A DNA stretch of 64,000 bases from CAZEKB01 sp964512225 (GTDB taxonomy: Bacteria; Myxococcota_A; UBA796; UBA9615). The first letter of the stretch is position 1, and each line of letters begins with the position of its first letter. A program made the position numbers and the translations under genes. Positions 44,227-53,984 of the stretch are shown in pieces. The notes beneath the pieces are model-generated. The model was not told where the DNA came from. It made no database searches and saw nothing but the letters and a program-made list of their open reading frames with translations. Location: assembly GCA_964512225.1 (NCBI GenBank), contig CAZEKB010000027.1, forward strand, positions 1 to 64,000. Reading direction: 5' to 3'.

Positions 44227-45291
44227 CTACTCGGTGACCCGGACCTCGGCGCCGTCGCGCAGGATCGACTGCCCGACGACGACCACGCGGTCCCCCTCCG
44301 CGAGCCCCTCGAGCACCTCCACCCGGTCCTCCTCGGTGAAGCCCAGCTCCACCGCGCGCCGCGACGCGGTGTCGCCTTCGACGACGAACGCGTACGGAGA
44401 CCCCGCCTCGTAGACCAGGGCGCGCTTCGACACCACGAGCGCGTCCTCGTGCGTCGCGGTGACGATGTCCGCGGCGACGAACATGCCGGGCCGCAGCGTC
44501 GTCTGGCTCGGGTCCACCGCGATCGTGATCTTCACCGTGCCCGACGCCGGGTCCACCACCGGCGAGATCCGTTGGACGCTCCCGGAGACCTCCGCACCGT
44601 CGAGCACCTCGCTGCGGATGCGCGTGAGCTGGCCCACATTCACGCGGGCGAGGTCCTTCTCCGGGAGATTCACCTCCACCTTCAGCGCCCCGAGGTCGAC
44701 GACCCGGAAGACCTGACGACCGGCCGTGACCGCCTCCCCGAACCGCAGGTCGCGGAAGCTGACCGTCCCCGCGATCGGGCTGGTGAGGGTGCGCGCGGCG
44801 TCGGCCTCCTTCGCCTGGGCGAAGGTGAGCTTGGCGGTGTCGTGGGCGTGCGCGGCCTCGTCGTAGGCGTTCCGGGATACGAACCCCTGCTCGAACAGCC
44901 CCGCCACGGAGTCGTACTCCTCCTTGGCGCGCTTCCAGGCGGCTTCGGCCCGATCGAACTCGCCCTTGAGCTGGGCGTTCCGCAGCGTCGCGAGCACCGC
45001 GCCCGCGGCCACGACGTCGCCCTCCTCGACGCGGATGGCCTCCACCACTCCGGAGGCCTCGAGCGAGATCGTCGCGAGCCGATCGGAGTCGACCGTCGAC
45101 GACGACGCGATCACCTGCGCGATCGTCCCCCGGACCAGCGTCTCCACGCGCACGGCCGCCGCCTTCTCTTCGCCCTCACCCGAGTCGTCGTCGTTGCTGC
45201 TCGCGGCGCTCGAGTCGTCGTCGTCGCCCTTGTTGCAGGCGGCGAGCGCGAGCGCCGACAGGGCGGCCATGAGCAGCAGACGTCGAAGCAC
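44227..45291 (-). CDS. RND periplasmic adaptor (membrane fusion) lipoprotein
   Basis: 354 residues from GTG, supported by a strong GGAGGAGG ribosome-binding site. The lipobox is LAAC, followed by NKGDDDDSS and a second acidic run. The body is a standard adaptor: lipoyl half-motifs (GVVEAIRVEEGDVVAAGAVLA, then SPIAGTVSFRDLRFGEAV), a helical hairpin of modest length (about 95-165), a beta-barrel, and a membrane-proximal domain (VLEGLAEGDRVVVVGQ). It would link the RND pumps at 33566-41802 to the fused TolC channel. It starts 17 nt after serA and is separated from the pumps by the PP2C gene. Confidence 0.9.
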   Translation of the reverse strand: MLRRLLLMAALSALALAACNKGDDDDSSAASSNDDDSGEGEEKAAAVRVETLVRGTIAQVIASSSTVDSDRLATISLEASGVVEAIRVEEGDVVAAGAVLATLRNAQLKGEFDRAEAAWKRAKEEYDSVAGLFEQGFVSRNAYDEAAHAHDTAKLTFAQAKEADAARTLTSPIAGTVSFRDLRFGEAVTAGRQVFRVVDLGALKVEVNLPEKDLARVNVGQLTRIRSEVLDGAEVSGSVQRISPVVDPASGTVKITIAVDPSQTTLRPGMFVAADIVTATHEDALVVSKRALVYEAGSPYAFVVEGDTASRRAVELGFTEEDRVEVLEGLAEGDRVVVVGQSILRDGAEVRVTE

Positions 45292-45295
45292 GGGA

Positions 45296-45303
45296 CCTCC
45301 TCC
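45296..45303 (-). promoter_or_regulatory. Strong Shine-Dalgarno site GGAGGAGG of the adaptor gene
   Basis: GGAGGAGG lies 4 nt upstream of the GTG at 45291. It decides this start against the longer open frame that runs back into serA. Confidence 0.75.
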
Positions 45304-45308
45304 GACCC

Positions 45309-46643
45309 CTACGGAAGCGAGAGTCGTCGGACGGCGCGGATGGCGTCGGGGCGACCGGTGATCTCCGAGGCGTGGCGCACCATACCGGCCACCTCCTCGT
45401 CCGTGAGGGGACGATCCAACACCGAGATGTCGTACGCGATTCCGTAGCGGGGGAAGTCGCGGTGGGCGGACTGCAGGTTCGAGATCCCGGCGCGGTAGAT
45501 CGCGTCGTCCACGGCCTTCTTGGTGCCGCGGAGGTCCGCGTGCACGACCGCGAGGATGTGTGGCGACAGGGCCGTCGCCGCCACGCCGATGCGGCGCTTC
45601 GGGGCGAACACCGAGTCCTCCACCGTCCCGCGCTGGGAGAGCAGCCGCGCGGACCGAGCCATCTTCCGGCCGATCCGGGGCTGCGCGTCTCGGGTCGCGG
45701 CCCCGATGTGGGGCGTGCAGTGGACCTCGGGGACGCCCGCGAACGGGTTGGCCCAGACCTCGCCCGCCGTCCGCGGCTCGTCGGGGTACACGTCCACGAA
45801 GGCCTGGCGGATCGCGCCGCCGCGCACCGCCTCGACGAGGTGGGCCGGCTCGTACAGGAACCCGCGGGCGAGGTTGATGAGGACCCGCGGCGACTCCGTC
45901 GACCGACGGGCGCCCAGCCGGAACAGGTGGTCCCGCGTGATCAGCGCGCGGTTGCTGCGACCGCGCTGATCCTCGGCGCTGAGGTGGATGGTGACGACGT
46001 CCGAGTTCTCGAACAGCTCCTCGAGCGTCGCGGCCGCGGCCCACTCCATGGTCTCGCCGACCGCGCGGGCCACCTCGCTCACGTCGAAGAAGAGGACCTC
46101 CATCCCCAGGCCCTCGCCGAGCCGCGCGACCTGGGTCCCGATGTTGCCCAGCCCGATGATCCCGAGGCGCTTGCCCTTGACCTCGAAGCGGCCCGTGGAG
46201 CTCTTGCGCCAGCGGTTGTCGTCCGTCTCGGCCCACGCCTCCGGCAGGCGTCGGGCCCCCATGAGCAGCTGCCCGATCACCATCTCGGCGACGCTGCGGC
46301 CGTTGGAGCGGGGGTCGTTCAAGACGAGGATGCCGCGGGCGGCGGCCGCCTCCTTGTCCACGGAGTCGTCGCCGATGCAGCACAGCATGACGGCGAACAG
46401 GTCCTCGGCGACGTCGAGCACCTCGGCGTCGACGACCACCCGCGAGCGCTTGAACAGGAGGTGCGGGCGGTGCTCGCGGATGAGGTCGAGGAGCTCGTCG
46501 TGCCCGGGCGTGGACTCGACGCGCACGGGCTCGATCCCCTGAGCCCGCAGGGACTCGTCCAGGACCGGGTCCGGGTTCTCGAGGATCAGGGCCCGTCGGA
46601 ACGGCCCGGTGAGCAGGCGGGGCGAGCCCGGTGAGGCGATCAC
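45309..46643 (-). CDS. serA: D-3-phosphoglycerate dehydrogenase-like (2-hydroxyacid dehydrogenase)
   Basis: 444 residues from GTG. The NAD-binding loop is LGIIGLGNIGTQVARLG. The catalytic Arg-region motif is VLINLARGFL, and the His of the relay is in VHCTPHIGAATRDAQ. The domain order (substrate domain, NAD domain, C-terminal small domain) fits SerA, which makes 3-phosphohydroxypyruvate for serine synthesis. The tail (HILAVVHADLRGTKKAVDDAIYRAGI) resembles an ACT-type serine sensor. It follows the desaturase gene by 31 nt and precedes the adaptor by 17 nt. Other 2-hydroxyacid dehydrogenases cannot be fully excluded. Confidence 0.85.
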   Translation of the reverse strand: MIASPGSPRLLTGPFRRALILENPDPVLDESLRAQGIEPVRVESTPGHDELLDLIREHRPHLLFKRSRVVVDAEVLDVAEDLFAVMLCCIGDDSVDKEAAAARGILVLNDPRSNGRSVAEMVIGQLLMGARRLPEAWAETDDNRWRKSSTGRFEVKGKRLGIIGLGNIGTQVARLGEGLGMEVLFFDVSEVARAVGETMEWAAAATLEELFENSDVVTIHLSAEDQRGRSNRALITRDHLFRLGARRSTESPRVLINLARGFLYEPAHLVEAVRGGAIRQAFVDVYPDEPRTAGEVWANPFAGVPEVHCTPHIGAATRDAQPRIGRKMARSARLLSQRGTVEDSVFAPKRRIGVAATALSPHILAVVHADLRGTKKAVDDAIYRAGISNLQSAHRDFPRYGIAYDISVLDRPLTDEEVAGMVRHASEITGRPDAIRAVRRLSLP

Positions 46644-46674
46644 GGCAGTCTCTGGGTGGGCCCCGGGGGGCCGG

Positions 46675-47613
46675 TCAGGCAGCTTCGGAGTAGACCTGCG
46701 CGGGGTTCCACGAGCGCGGGACGGGCGGCGGCTTCGGGAGGCGCTCTTCGCTGCCGACGTGGCCCGTGAAGTCCGGGATCCGCGGGCCGATGAAGATCCC
46801 GACGACGTAGGTGCGGAAGAGGTAGACGAACACCTGCGGGAGCTGCAGCTCGGGGTGGATCAGGTGCGCGACCGACGCGTGCAGCTCGGGCAGCTTGCTC
46901 CAGTGCTCGGTGGGCTTCCAGTGGTGCACGGTGTGGTAGCCGTTGTTGAACAGCCAGGCGTTGAGCACCGGACCCACGAAGTTGCGGGAGTGGTTCCACT
47001 TGCTCTCGGCGTCGCAGTTCACGTGCTGGACGTAGTTGAAGAACATCACCATCCACAGGCTCACCGCCGTGGGTCCGCCGATGTAGAGCAGGGCGCGCTT
47101 CCAGTCGAGCCACAGGAAGGTCGCCACGAAGCCGCCCCAGACCGCGTACTGGACCATCGCCTCCCAGAAGCGCGTGCGGCGCCCGGGACCCCGGTTCCAG
47201 TTGTCCTGCAGGTAGTGCATGGTCAGCGGGTTCTGGTACCAGCTCGAGACCACCGGGTAGATGGCGGCCATCCACGTGGTGTCCCGACGGGTGAGGCGCC
47301 AGGTGATCGTCGCGTCCCCCGCCCGGTTGCCGAAGACGTGGTGGTTCATCATGTGGGTGGGGATCCACACGAAGATCGGGAAGCCGTAGCAGAAGCTGAG
47401 GACGTAGTCCCAGAGCCGGTTCGCCCAGGTCTGGTGGAAGATGCCCGCGTGCGCGTGGGAGTGCGCGGCGGGGCCCATGCACATCGCGAAGAAGAGCAGC
47501 ATCGCGTACGCGGGCCAGGAGAAGCCGGTGACCCACAGCGTGGCGAACAGCGCCACCATGGTGATGGCGTAGACGATCATGCGGACGTCGGCCTGGTACT
47601 TCAGCGTGGGCAT
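46675..47613 (-). CDS. Membrane fatty-acid desaturase-like di-iron enzyme
   Basis: 312 residues with about five hydrophobic segments. The three His boxes of the integral-membrane desaturase/hydroxylase family are present: HSHAHAG, HMMNHH and HTVHH, plus QHVNCDAESKWNH. These would bind two irons and insert a double bond or hydroxyl group into an acyl or related lipid chain. AGGAG lies about 8 nt before the ATG, and a good promoter is seen upstream. It is the first gene of the desaturase-serA-adaptor run. Confidence 0.87.
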   Translation of the reverse strand: MPTLKYQADVRMIVYAITMVALFATLWVTGFSWPAYAMLLFFAMCMGPAAHSHAHAGIFHQTWANRLWDYVLSFCYGFPIFVWIPTHMMNHHVFGNRAGDATITWRLTRRDTTWMAAIYPVVSSWYQNPLTMHYLQDNWNRGPGRRTRFWEAMVQYAVWGGFVATFLWLDWKRALLYIGGPTAVSLWMVMFFNYVQHVNCDAESKWNHSRNFVGPVLNAWLFNNGYHTVHHWKPTEHWSKLPELHASVAHLIHPELQLPQVFVYLFRTYVVGIFIGPRIPDFTGHVGSEERLPKPPPVPRSWNPAQVYSEAA

Positions 47614-47637
47614 TCGGGTCGCTCCTGACGGGGCGCT

Positions 47638-47666
47638 TCTATAGCGGAACGATCGGCCGGTGTCCC
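47638..47666 (-). promoter_or_regulatory. Predicted sigma-70 promoter for the desaturase operon
   Basis: On the minus strand GGGACA (47661-47666), 17-nt spacer, TATAGA (47638-47643). Transcription would start near 47631, giving an 18-nt leader that contains the AGGAG site of the desaturase. Confidence 0.5.
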
Positions 47667-47677
47667 GAGGATTCGGG

Positions 47678-48151
47678 TCAGCCCTCGGCGTCGATCTCCG
47701 GCTCGGCGAGATCGGTGAGCCGCTGCAGGCACTGCTCGGCGTGCCTGCGCCACTTGCGCTGGTCGGCGACCCGCTTCGGGGCCTCCTGATCGTGGAACCC
47801 CACGGACAGCGACGCCTTCGTGATCCCCACCGCCGCGTCGAGCCGCAGCTCGTACCGAAGGTGGCGGCCGCGCACGACGTCCGACCGCCGGGGCATGTAC
47901 TTGCTGTCCAGCACGACGAGCCCGGGCGCCTCCGTCTCTCGGACCCAGTCGCGCAGCTTGTCGCCGTCGCGCACGACGAGCTGGCGCGAGCCGTCGGGCA
48001 TGTCCCGGGTGGTCCTCGCGTCCCCGGACTGGGCGGGCGCCCACAGCCACTCGGCCGCCCGGCCGACGATGGAGGCGATGCCGAAGACTTGAGCGCGGGG
48101 AGCGCGGATCTCGCGCTCGACGGTGACGAAGGAAGCGGGGGCGTCGGACAT
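47678..48151 (-). CDS. SRPBCC (START-like) ligand-binding/cyclase-fold protein
   Basis: 157 residues (ATG at 48151; ATG at 48163 is an alternative). The pattern of a leading strand (FVTVEREIRAPRAQVFGIAS), a middle sheet rich in charged strands (LVVLDSKYMPRRSDVVRGRHLRYELRLD) and a long C-terminal helix (WRRHAEQCLQRLTDLAE) fits a polyketide-cyclase/START fold with a hydrophobic pocket. Function is unknown. It sits between the desaturase and larE genes, and its gap to larE (78 bp) is a divergent promoter region. Confidence 0.65.
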   Translation of the reverse strand: MSDAPASFVTVEREIRAPRAQVFGIASIVGRAAEWLWAPAQSGDARTTRDMPDGSRQLVVRDGDKLRDWVRETEAPGLVVLDSKYMPRRSDVVRGRHLRYELRLDAAVGITKASLSVGFHDQEAPKRVADQRKWRRHAEQCLQRLTDLAEPEIDAEG

Positions 48152-48229
48152 GGCGCGCACCATCGACGTCCGTCGGCGGAGCGTCAAGAGACGGGCGGGT
48201 CGCCGACGAACCTGTAATGTTCCCCGCCG

Positions 48230-49126
48230 GTGAGTGCTCTCCTCCCCATCTTGAGCACGTCCGCGGCGGCGGGCGTCGATCCGAGCGTCGTGATCTCCCC
48301 CCGCGCGCGGTGGGAGCCCGGGGTCCGACGCCTGCGCGCGGCGCTCCGCGCGTCCAGTCCGTGGGTCGTCGCCTTCTCCGGGGGCGTCGACTCGGCCTTC
48401 GTGCTGCACGTCGCCTCCGAGCTGCGCGACGACGTGATCGCCCTCACGGCCGTCTCCCCCACGCTGCCCGACGCCGAGCGCGAGGCCTGCATCGCCTTCA
48501 CGAAGCGTCGGGGCGTGCGGCACCTGCTCGTGCCGTCCAACGAGATGCACGTCGACGGGTTCGCCAGCAACCCCGTGAACCGCTGCTACTTCTGCAAGAC
48601 GGAGCTGTACTCGATCGCGCGGCGGGAGGCCGCGGCGCTGGGCGTCGACGCGATCGCCGACGGCGTCAACCTCGACGACCTGGGCGACCACCGGCCGGGC
48701 CTCGTCGCGGCCCGCGAGCACCGCATCACCCACCCCCTCGTGGACGCGGGCATGTCGAAGGCGGACGTCCGCGGCGCCGCCCGCGCGCTCGGGCTCGACG
48801 AGTGGAACAAGCCCGCCTTCGCGTGCCTTTCTTCTCGCTTCCCCTACGGGACGGCGATCACCGAGGAGCGACTGCACATGGTCGGCAGCGTCGAGACCCT
48901 CCTGCGCGAGCTCGGGTTCCGTCAGGTCCGCGTGCGCTACCACGGCGACGTGTGCCGGATCGAGGTCCTGCCCGCCGACCTGCCGCGCCTCGTCTCGGAC
49001 GACGTCCGGGACCGCGTGGTGGCGACCGCTCGAGCCGCCGGCTTCCGCTACACCACGCTCGACCTGCAGGGCTACCGCATGGGCTCGCTCAACGAGGGGC
49101 TGGGCACCGGAGAGCCCGAGGCTTGA
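48230..49126 (+). CDS. larE: LarE-family ATP-dependent sulfur transferase (nickel-pincer cofactor synthesis)
   Basis: 298 residues from GTG. The PP-loop ATPase motif is VAFSGGVDSAFVL. LarE donates sulfur to the nickel-pincer nucleotide cofactor of lactate racemase and relatives. Three cysteines are in key places: NRCYFCK (C119, C122) and AFACLSSRFPYG (C199). C199 aligns with the sacrificial Cys of Lactobacillus LarE; the three-Cys set is typical of LarE forms proposed to hold a [4Fe-4S] cluster. No larB, larC or larA is in the window. The stop overlaps the TTG start of the CPBP protease gene. Confidence 0.9.
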   Translation: MSALLPILSTSAAAGVDPSVVISPRARWEPGVRRLRAALRASSPWVVAFSGGVDSAFVLHVASELRDDVIALTAVSPTLPDAEREACIAFTKRRGVRHLLVPSNEMHVDGFASNPVNRCYFCKTELYSIARREAAALGVDAIADGVNLDDLGDHRPGLVAAREHRITHPLVDAGMSKADVRGAARALGLDEWNKPAFACLSSRFPYGTAITEERLHMVGSVETLLRELGFRQVRVRYHGDVCRIEVLPADLPRLVSDDVRDRVVATARAAGFRYTTLDLQGYRMGSLNEGLGTGEPEA

Positions 49127-49863
49127 ACCCCCCGGAGCGGCGACGGATCTGGATCGAGATCCTGGTCCTGTACCTCGGCTCGTGCCTCGTGATCCGAGGC
49201 GTCAAGACCGTGCAGGAGGGCTTCGGGCTGCCGGACGACGTGCTCGTCCTCGTCGCCCTCGTCTTCCTCTACACCCCGTGGGTCGCCGAGAAGTGGCGGG
49301 GCTACCGCGTCGACGACGACATCCTCCAGCCGTCGCCGTTTCTCCCCGCGCTGTGGAAGGCGGTGAAGTTCTTCCTCGTCGTCATCGCCGTCATCTACCC
49401 GTTCTTCCTCCTCGGCAACCACCTCTGGCAGACCGTGGGCTTCACCTGGGTCACCGACAACATCCTGGGCTGGACGCGACCCTACCGACCCCATTTCCCC
49501 CGCCACGGGCTCCCCGACGACCTCGTGATGCAGGTCCTCTACCAGCTGATCTGCGTGGGCTACGCCGAGGAGTACTTCTATCGCGGGTACATGCAGACGC
49601 GCATGGACGAGGTGTTCGACGGGCGCCGGTTCCGCCTCTTCGGGGCGGAGTTCGGGTGGGCGCTGCCCGTGACCGCCGTGCTCTTCACCGCCGGTCACAC
49701 GATCGTGACCTTCCAGTGGTGGCAGCCCCTGATCCTGTTCCCGGCCCTCGTCTTCGGCTGGATGCGCGCCCGGAGCGGCAACATCCTGGGGGCGGCGCTG
49801 TTCCACGCGTGGTCCAACAGCGTGATGATCGTCCTGGACTCGTTGTACGGGGTGAAGGGATGA
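49123..49863 (+). CDS. CPBP-family intramembrane glutamic protease (candidate myxosortase)
   Basis: 246 residues starting at TTG that overlaps the larE stop (TTGA). About seven transmembrane helices. The Abi/CPBP catalytic motifs are intact: EEYFYRG (E149/E150, Arg), FTAGHTIV (H192) and ALFHAWSN (H228, Asn). Members process CAAX-type or sorting-signal proteins in the membrane, and some are the myxosortases that cleave MYXO-CTERM tails. Two MYXO-CTERM-like proteins are encoded in this window (25619 and 61554). The next gene, a SurA-like periplasmic protein, overlaps by 4 nt, so the pair probably works together. The myxosortase role is inference. Confidence 0.82.
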   Translation: MNPPERRRIWIEILVLYLGSCLVIRGVKTVQEGFGLPDDVLVLVALVFLYTPWVAEKWRGYRVDDDILQPSPFLPALWKAVKFFLVVIAVIYPFFLLGNHLWQTVGFTWVTDNILGWTRPYRPHFPRHGLPDDLVMQVLYQLICVGYAEEYFYRGYMQTRMDEVFDGRRFRLFGAEFGWALPVTAVLFTAGHTIVTFQWWQPLILFPALVFGWMRARSGNILGAALFHAWSNSVMIVLDSLYGVKG

Positions 49864-50507
49864 GGGCGACGTGGGCGATCGCGGCGGCCCTGTGCCTGGT
49901 GTCGTTCGCCGCCCGCGCGGACGACGGCGTGCTCGTGGACCGGGTGGTCGCGACCGTCGGGAATACGCCGGTCACGGCGTCCGAGGTCGCCCTCGAAGCG
50001 GCGATCCACGAGCGCATCGTCGCCCTGCCCGCCGACGACCGGGGGGTCTTCGGACGCCTGCTCACCGAGTCCCGCGAGCCCCTCGAGGCGGTGATCTTCC
50101 GGGCGATCCTGGTCGAGACGCCGGAGTTCGCGGCCGTGCGCATCACCGACGACCGCGAGGCCTACGAGCGCTTCAGCGCGTTCGAAGATACGTTCGAGGA
50201 CCGCAAGGAAGCCGCCGCCTTCCGCAAGTCCTGGGGCCTGGACCGGGTGGACCTCGTGGAGTACTTCCGCATCTCCGCCGTGCTGGACCACACCGTCGAG
50301 CTCGCGGTCGATCGCGGCGTGCGGGTCACCGAGGAGGACGAGCGCCGCTTCTTCGAGGAGCACGGGGAGCGCCTCTTCCCGGGCAAGTCGTTCGAGGACG
50401 CCCGCGCGGGCCTGACGCGGCACGTGTACGCCAAGAAGTTCGATCAGGCCTACCAGAGCTGGCGAAAGCGACTCCGCGCGGGTGCGCGCTTGCGGTACCT
50501 GCGTTGA
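49860..50507 (+). CDS. SurA-N-like periplasmic chaperone / peptidyl-prolyl isomerase-related protein
   Basis: 215 residues. Signal peptide (AIAAALCLVSFAARA). The mature N-terminus, VDRVVATVGNTPVTASEVALEA, is the typical SurA/PpiC-family opening, followed by helices like those of SurA's N-domain (ERFSAFEDTFEDRKEAAAFRKSWGL) and a C-terminal helix ending YQSWRKRLRAGARLRYL. No parvulin isomerase domain is present, so it is probably a chaperone only. The ATG overlaps the CPBP protease stop (ATGA), which links it to membrane protein sorting. Confidence 0.72.
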   Translation: MRATWAIAAALCLVSFAARADDGVLVDRVVATVGNTPVTASEVALEAAIHERIVALPADDRGVFGRLLTESREPLEAVIFRAILVETPEFAAVRITDDREAYERFSAFEDTFEDRKEAAAFRKSWGLDRVDLVEYFRISAVLDHTVELAVDRGVRVTEEDERRFFEEHGERLFPGKSFEDARAGLTRHVYAKKFDQAYQSWRKRLRAGARLRYLR

Positions 50508-50523
50508 GCACAGCACGAAGCCC

Positions 50524-50552
50524 TTGACGATTTCTTGACAATCGGGGATAAG
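50524..50552 (+). promoter_or_regulatory. Predicted sigma-70 promoter for the MopE-type lipoprotein
   Basis: TTGACG (50524-50529), 17-nt spacer, GATAAG (50547-50552). It lies in an AT-rich patch of the 90-bp gap. It overlaps ACGATTTCTTGACAA (50527-50541), which matches 2917-2931 at 14 of 15 positions. Confidence 0.5.
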
Positions 50553-50597
50553 CTGGGCCCCCCTGCGTCCGGGAACGATCCCGGGGAGATGCGGTTC

Positions 50598-52394
<1,797 letters not shown>

Positions 52395-52401
52395 CGGGTC
52401 C

Positions 52402-53829
52402 TCAGAAGAGGCGCTTGCGCTGGCTCGAGCTGAGGATGCCGAGCATGTCGCGGTACTTGGCGACCGTGCGGCGAGCGATCTTGATGTTCTCGCCCGCGAG
52501 CATGTCGACCAGCTTCTGGTCGGAGTAGGGCTTGCGAGGGTTCTCTTCGGCCACGATGGCGGCGATGCGCTGCTTGACCATCTCCGAGGCCACGTCCTCG
52601 CCCTCGCCGCGCTGGATGCCCGAGTTGAAGAAGAACTTCAGGCTGAACGTGCCGTGGGGGGTGTTCACGTACTTGTTCGACGTGACGCGCGAGACGGTCG
52701 ACTCGTGCATGCCGATGTCCTCGGCGACGTCCCGCAGGATCATCGGCTTGAGGCGTGAGATGCCCTCGTCGAAGAAGGCCTTCTGCTGCTTGATGATGGA
52801 GTCCATCACCTTGTAGATGGTGCGTTGGCGCTGGTAGATGCTGCGGATGAGCCACTGGGCCGACCGGAGCTTCTCCTGGATGAACTCCTTGTCGCCCTTC
52901 TTCACGCCCGACAGCACGTTCTTGTAGTAGTTCGACACGCGCAGCTTGGGGACGCCGTCCTCGTTCAGCTGCACGACCCACTCGCCGCCGGACCGGATGA
53001 CGTGGATGTCCGGGGTGATGTACCGGGGCTCGTCCGTGGCGAACTCGCGACCGGGCTTCGCCTCCAGCGTCGCGAGCACCTTGCAGGCGTCGACGATGCG
53101 CGACATGGGGACGCGCAGGCCGCGCGCGATCGCCTTGTAGTTCCGCTTCTTCAGGGACTCCATGTGGTCCGAGACGATGCTGCGCAGGAGGCGGTTCTTG
53201 GGGTGATGGGTGTCGATCTGGAGGAGCAGGCACTCCTGCAGATCCCGGGCGCCGACGCCGACCGGATCGAAGGTCTGGACGAGGTCGAGCCCGTCCTCCA
53301 GCAGCTCGATCGTGTAGTTCCCCTCGGAGGCCATGTCCTCCATGGAGACCTTGAGGTAGCCGTGGTCGTCGAGGTTGTGGATGACGCACAGCGCGGCCTC
53401 GCGGACCATCGCCTCGGCGTCGGACATCTGGAGCTGCCACATCAGGTGCTCGGCGAGCGACTCGCTCCGCGTGAGGGTCTGCTCGTACCCGGGCATGTCG
53501 TCGAAGTCGCGGCGGATCTCGGAACCCGTCCGGGGGCTCGACTGGTACTGCTCGAGGTACTTCTCCCAGTCGATGTCCTGCTGGTCCTTGGTGCCCTCCG
53601 CGTTGGGGTCCGCGATCGGCGTCTCGGGCGCTCCGTCGGCCGCTTCGGCCATCGGATCGACCCGCTCTTCGATCTGCTCTTCGAGCACCGGATTCTCGAC
53701 CAGCTCCTGGGAGATCAGGTCGCTGAGCTCGAGGTGGTTGAGCTGCAGGAGCTTGATGGCCTGCTGCAGCTGCGGCGTCATCACCAGCTGCTGCGAGAGC
53801 TTCATCTGCTGCTTGAGCTCGAACGCCAT
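52402..53829 (-). CDS. rpoN: RNA polymerase sigma-54 factor
   Basis: 475 residues. Region I is the Gln/Leu-rich start (LKQQMKLSQQLVMTPQLQQAI). Region II is acidic, followed by the core-binding and helix-turn-helix parts. The C-terminal RpoN box, ARRTVAKYR, recognises the -24 element. It directs transcription that depends on enhancer-binding proteins, of which myxobacteria have many. Its place beside lptB and an LptC-like gene matches the widely conserved lptC-lptA-lptB-rpoN order. It has its own promoter in the 155-bp gap upstream. Confidence 0.97.
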   Translation of the reverse strand: MAFELKQQMKLSQQLVMTPQLQQAIKLLQLNHLELSDLISQELVENPVLEEQIEERVDPMAEAADGAPETPIADPNAEGTKDQQDIDWEKYLEQYQSSPRTGSEIRRDFDDMPGYEQTLTRSESLAEHLMWQLQMSDAEAMVREAALCVIHNLDDHGYLKVSMEDMASEGNYTIELLEDGLDLVQTFDPVGVGARDLQECLLLQIDTHHPKNRLLRSIVSDHMESLKKRNYKAIARGLRVPMSRIVDACKVLATLEAKPGREFATDEPRYITPDIHVIRSGGEWVVQLNEDGVPKLRVSNYYKNVLSGVKKGDKEFIQEKLRSAQWLIRSIYQRQRTIYKVMDSIIKQQKAFFDEGISRLKPMILRDVAEDIGMHESTVSRVTSNKYVNTPHGTFSLKFFFNSGIQRGEGEDVASEMVKQRIAAIVAEENPRKPYSDQKLVDMLAGENIKIARRTVAKYRDMLGILSSSQRKRLF

Positions 53830-53901
53830 TCTCTTCGCTTCCCGGTTACCCAGTTATTTCAAGTAGTTCCCCGTGCGAACTCTCCCGGACTTCGCTTCTC
53901 G

Positions 53902-53930
53902 AACTTAACAACGCCAAGGGCCCAAGTCAA
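53902..53930 (-). promoter_or_regulatory. Predicted sigma-70 promoter for rpoN
   Basis: On the minus strand TTGACT (53925-53930), 17-nt spacer, TAAGTT (53902-53907). It lies in the 155-bp gap 53830-53984 between lptB and rpoN, giving a leader of about 65 nt. Nothing else is evident in that gap. Confidence 0.5.
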
Positions 53931-53984
53931 AAAGTAGGCCCCCATTGGCCCGATTGGTGCATGGGGATCAGATCGACGCTCCTG

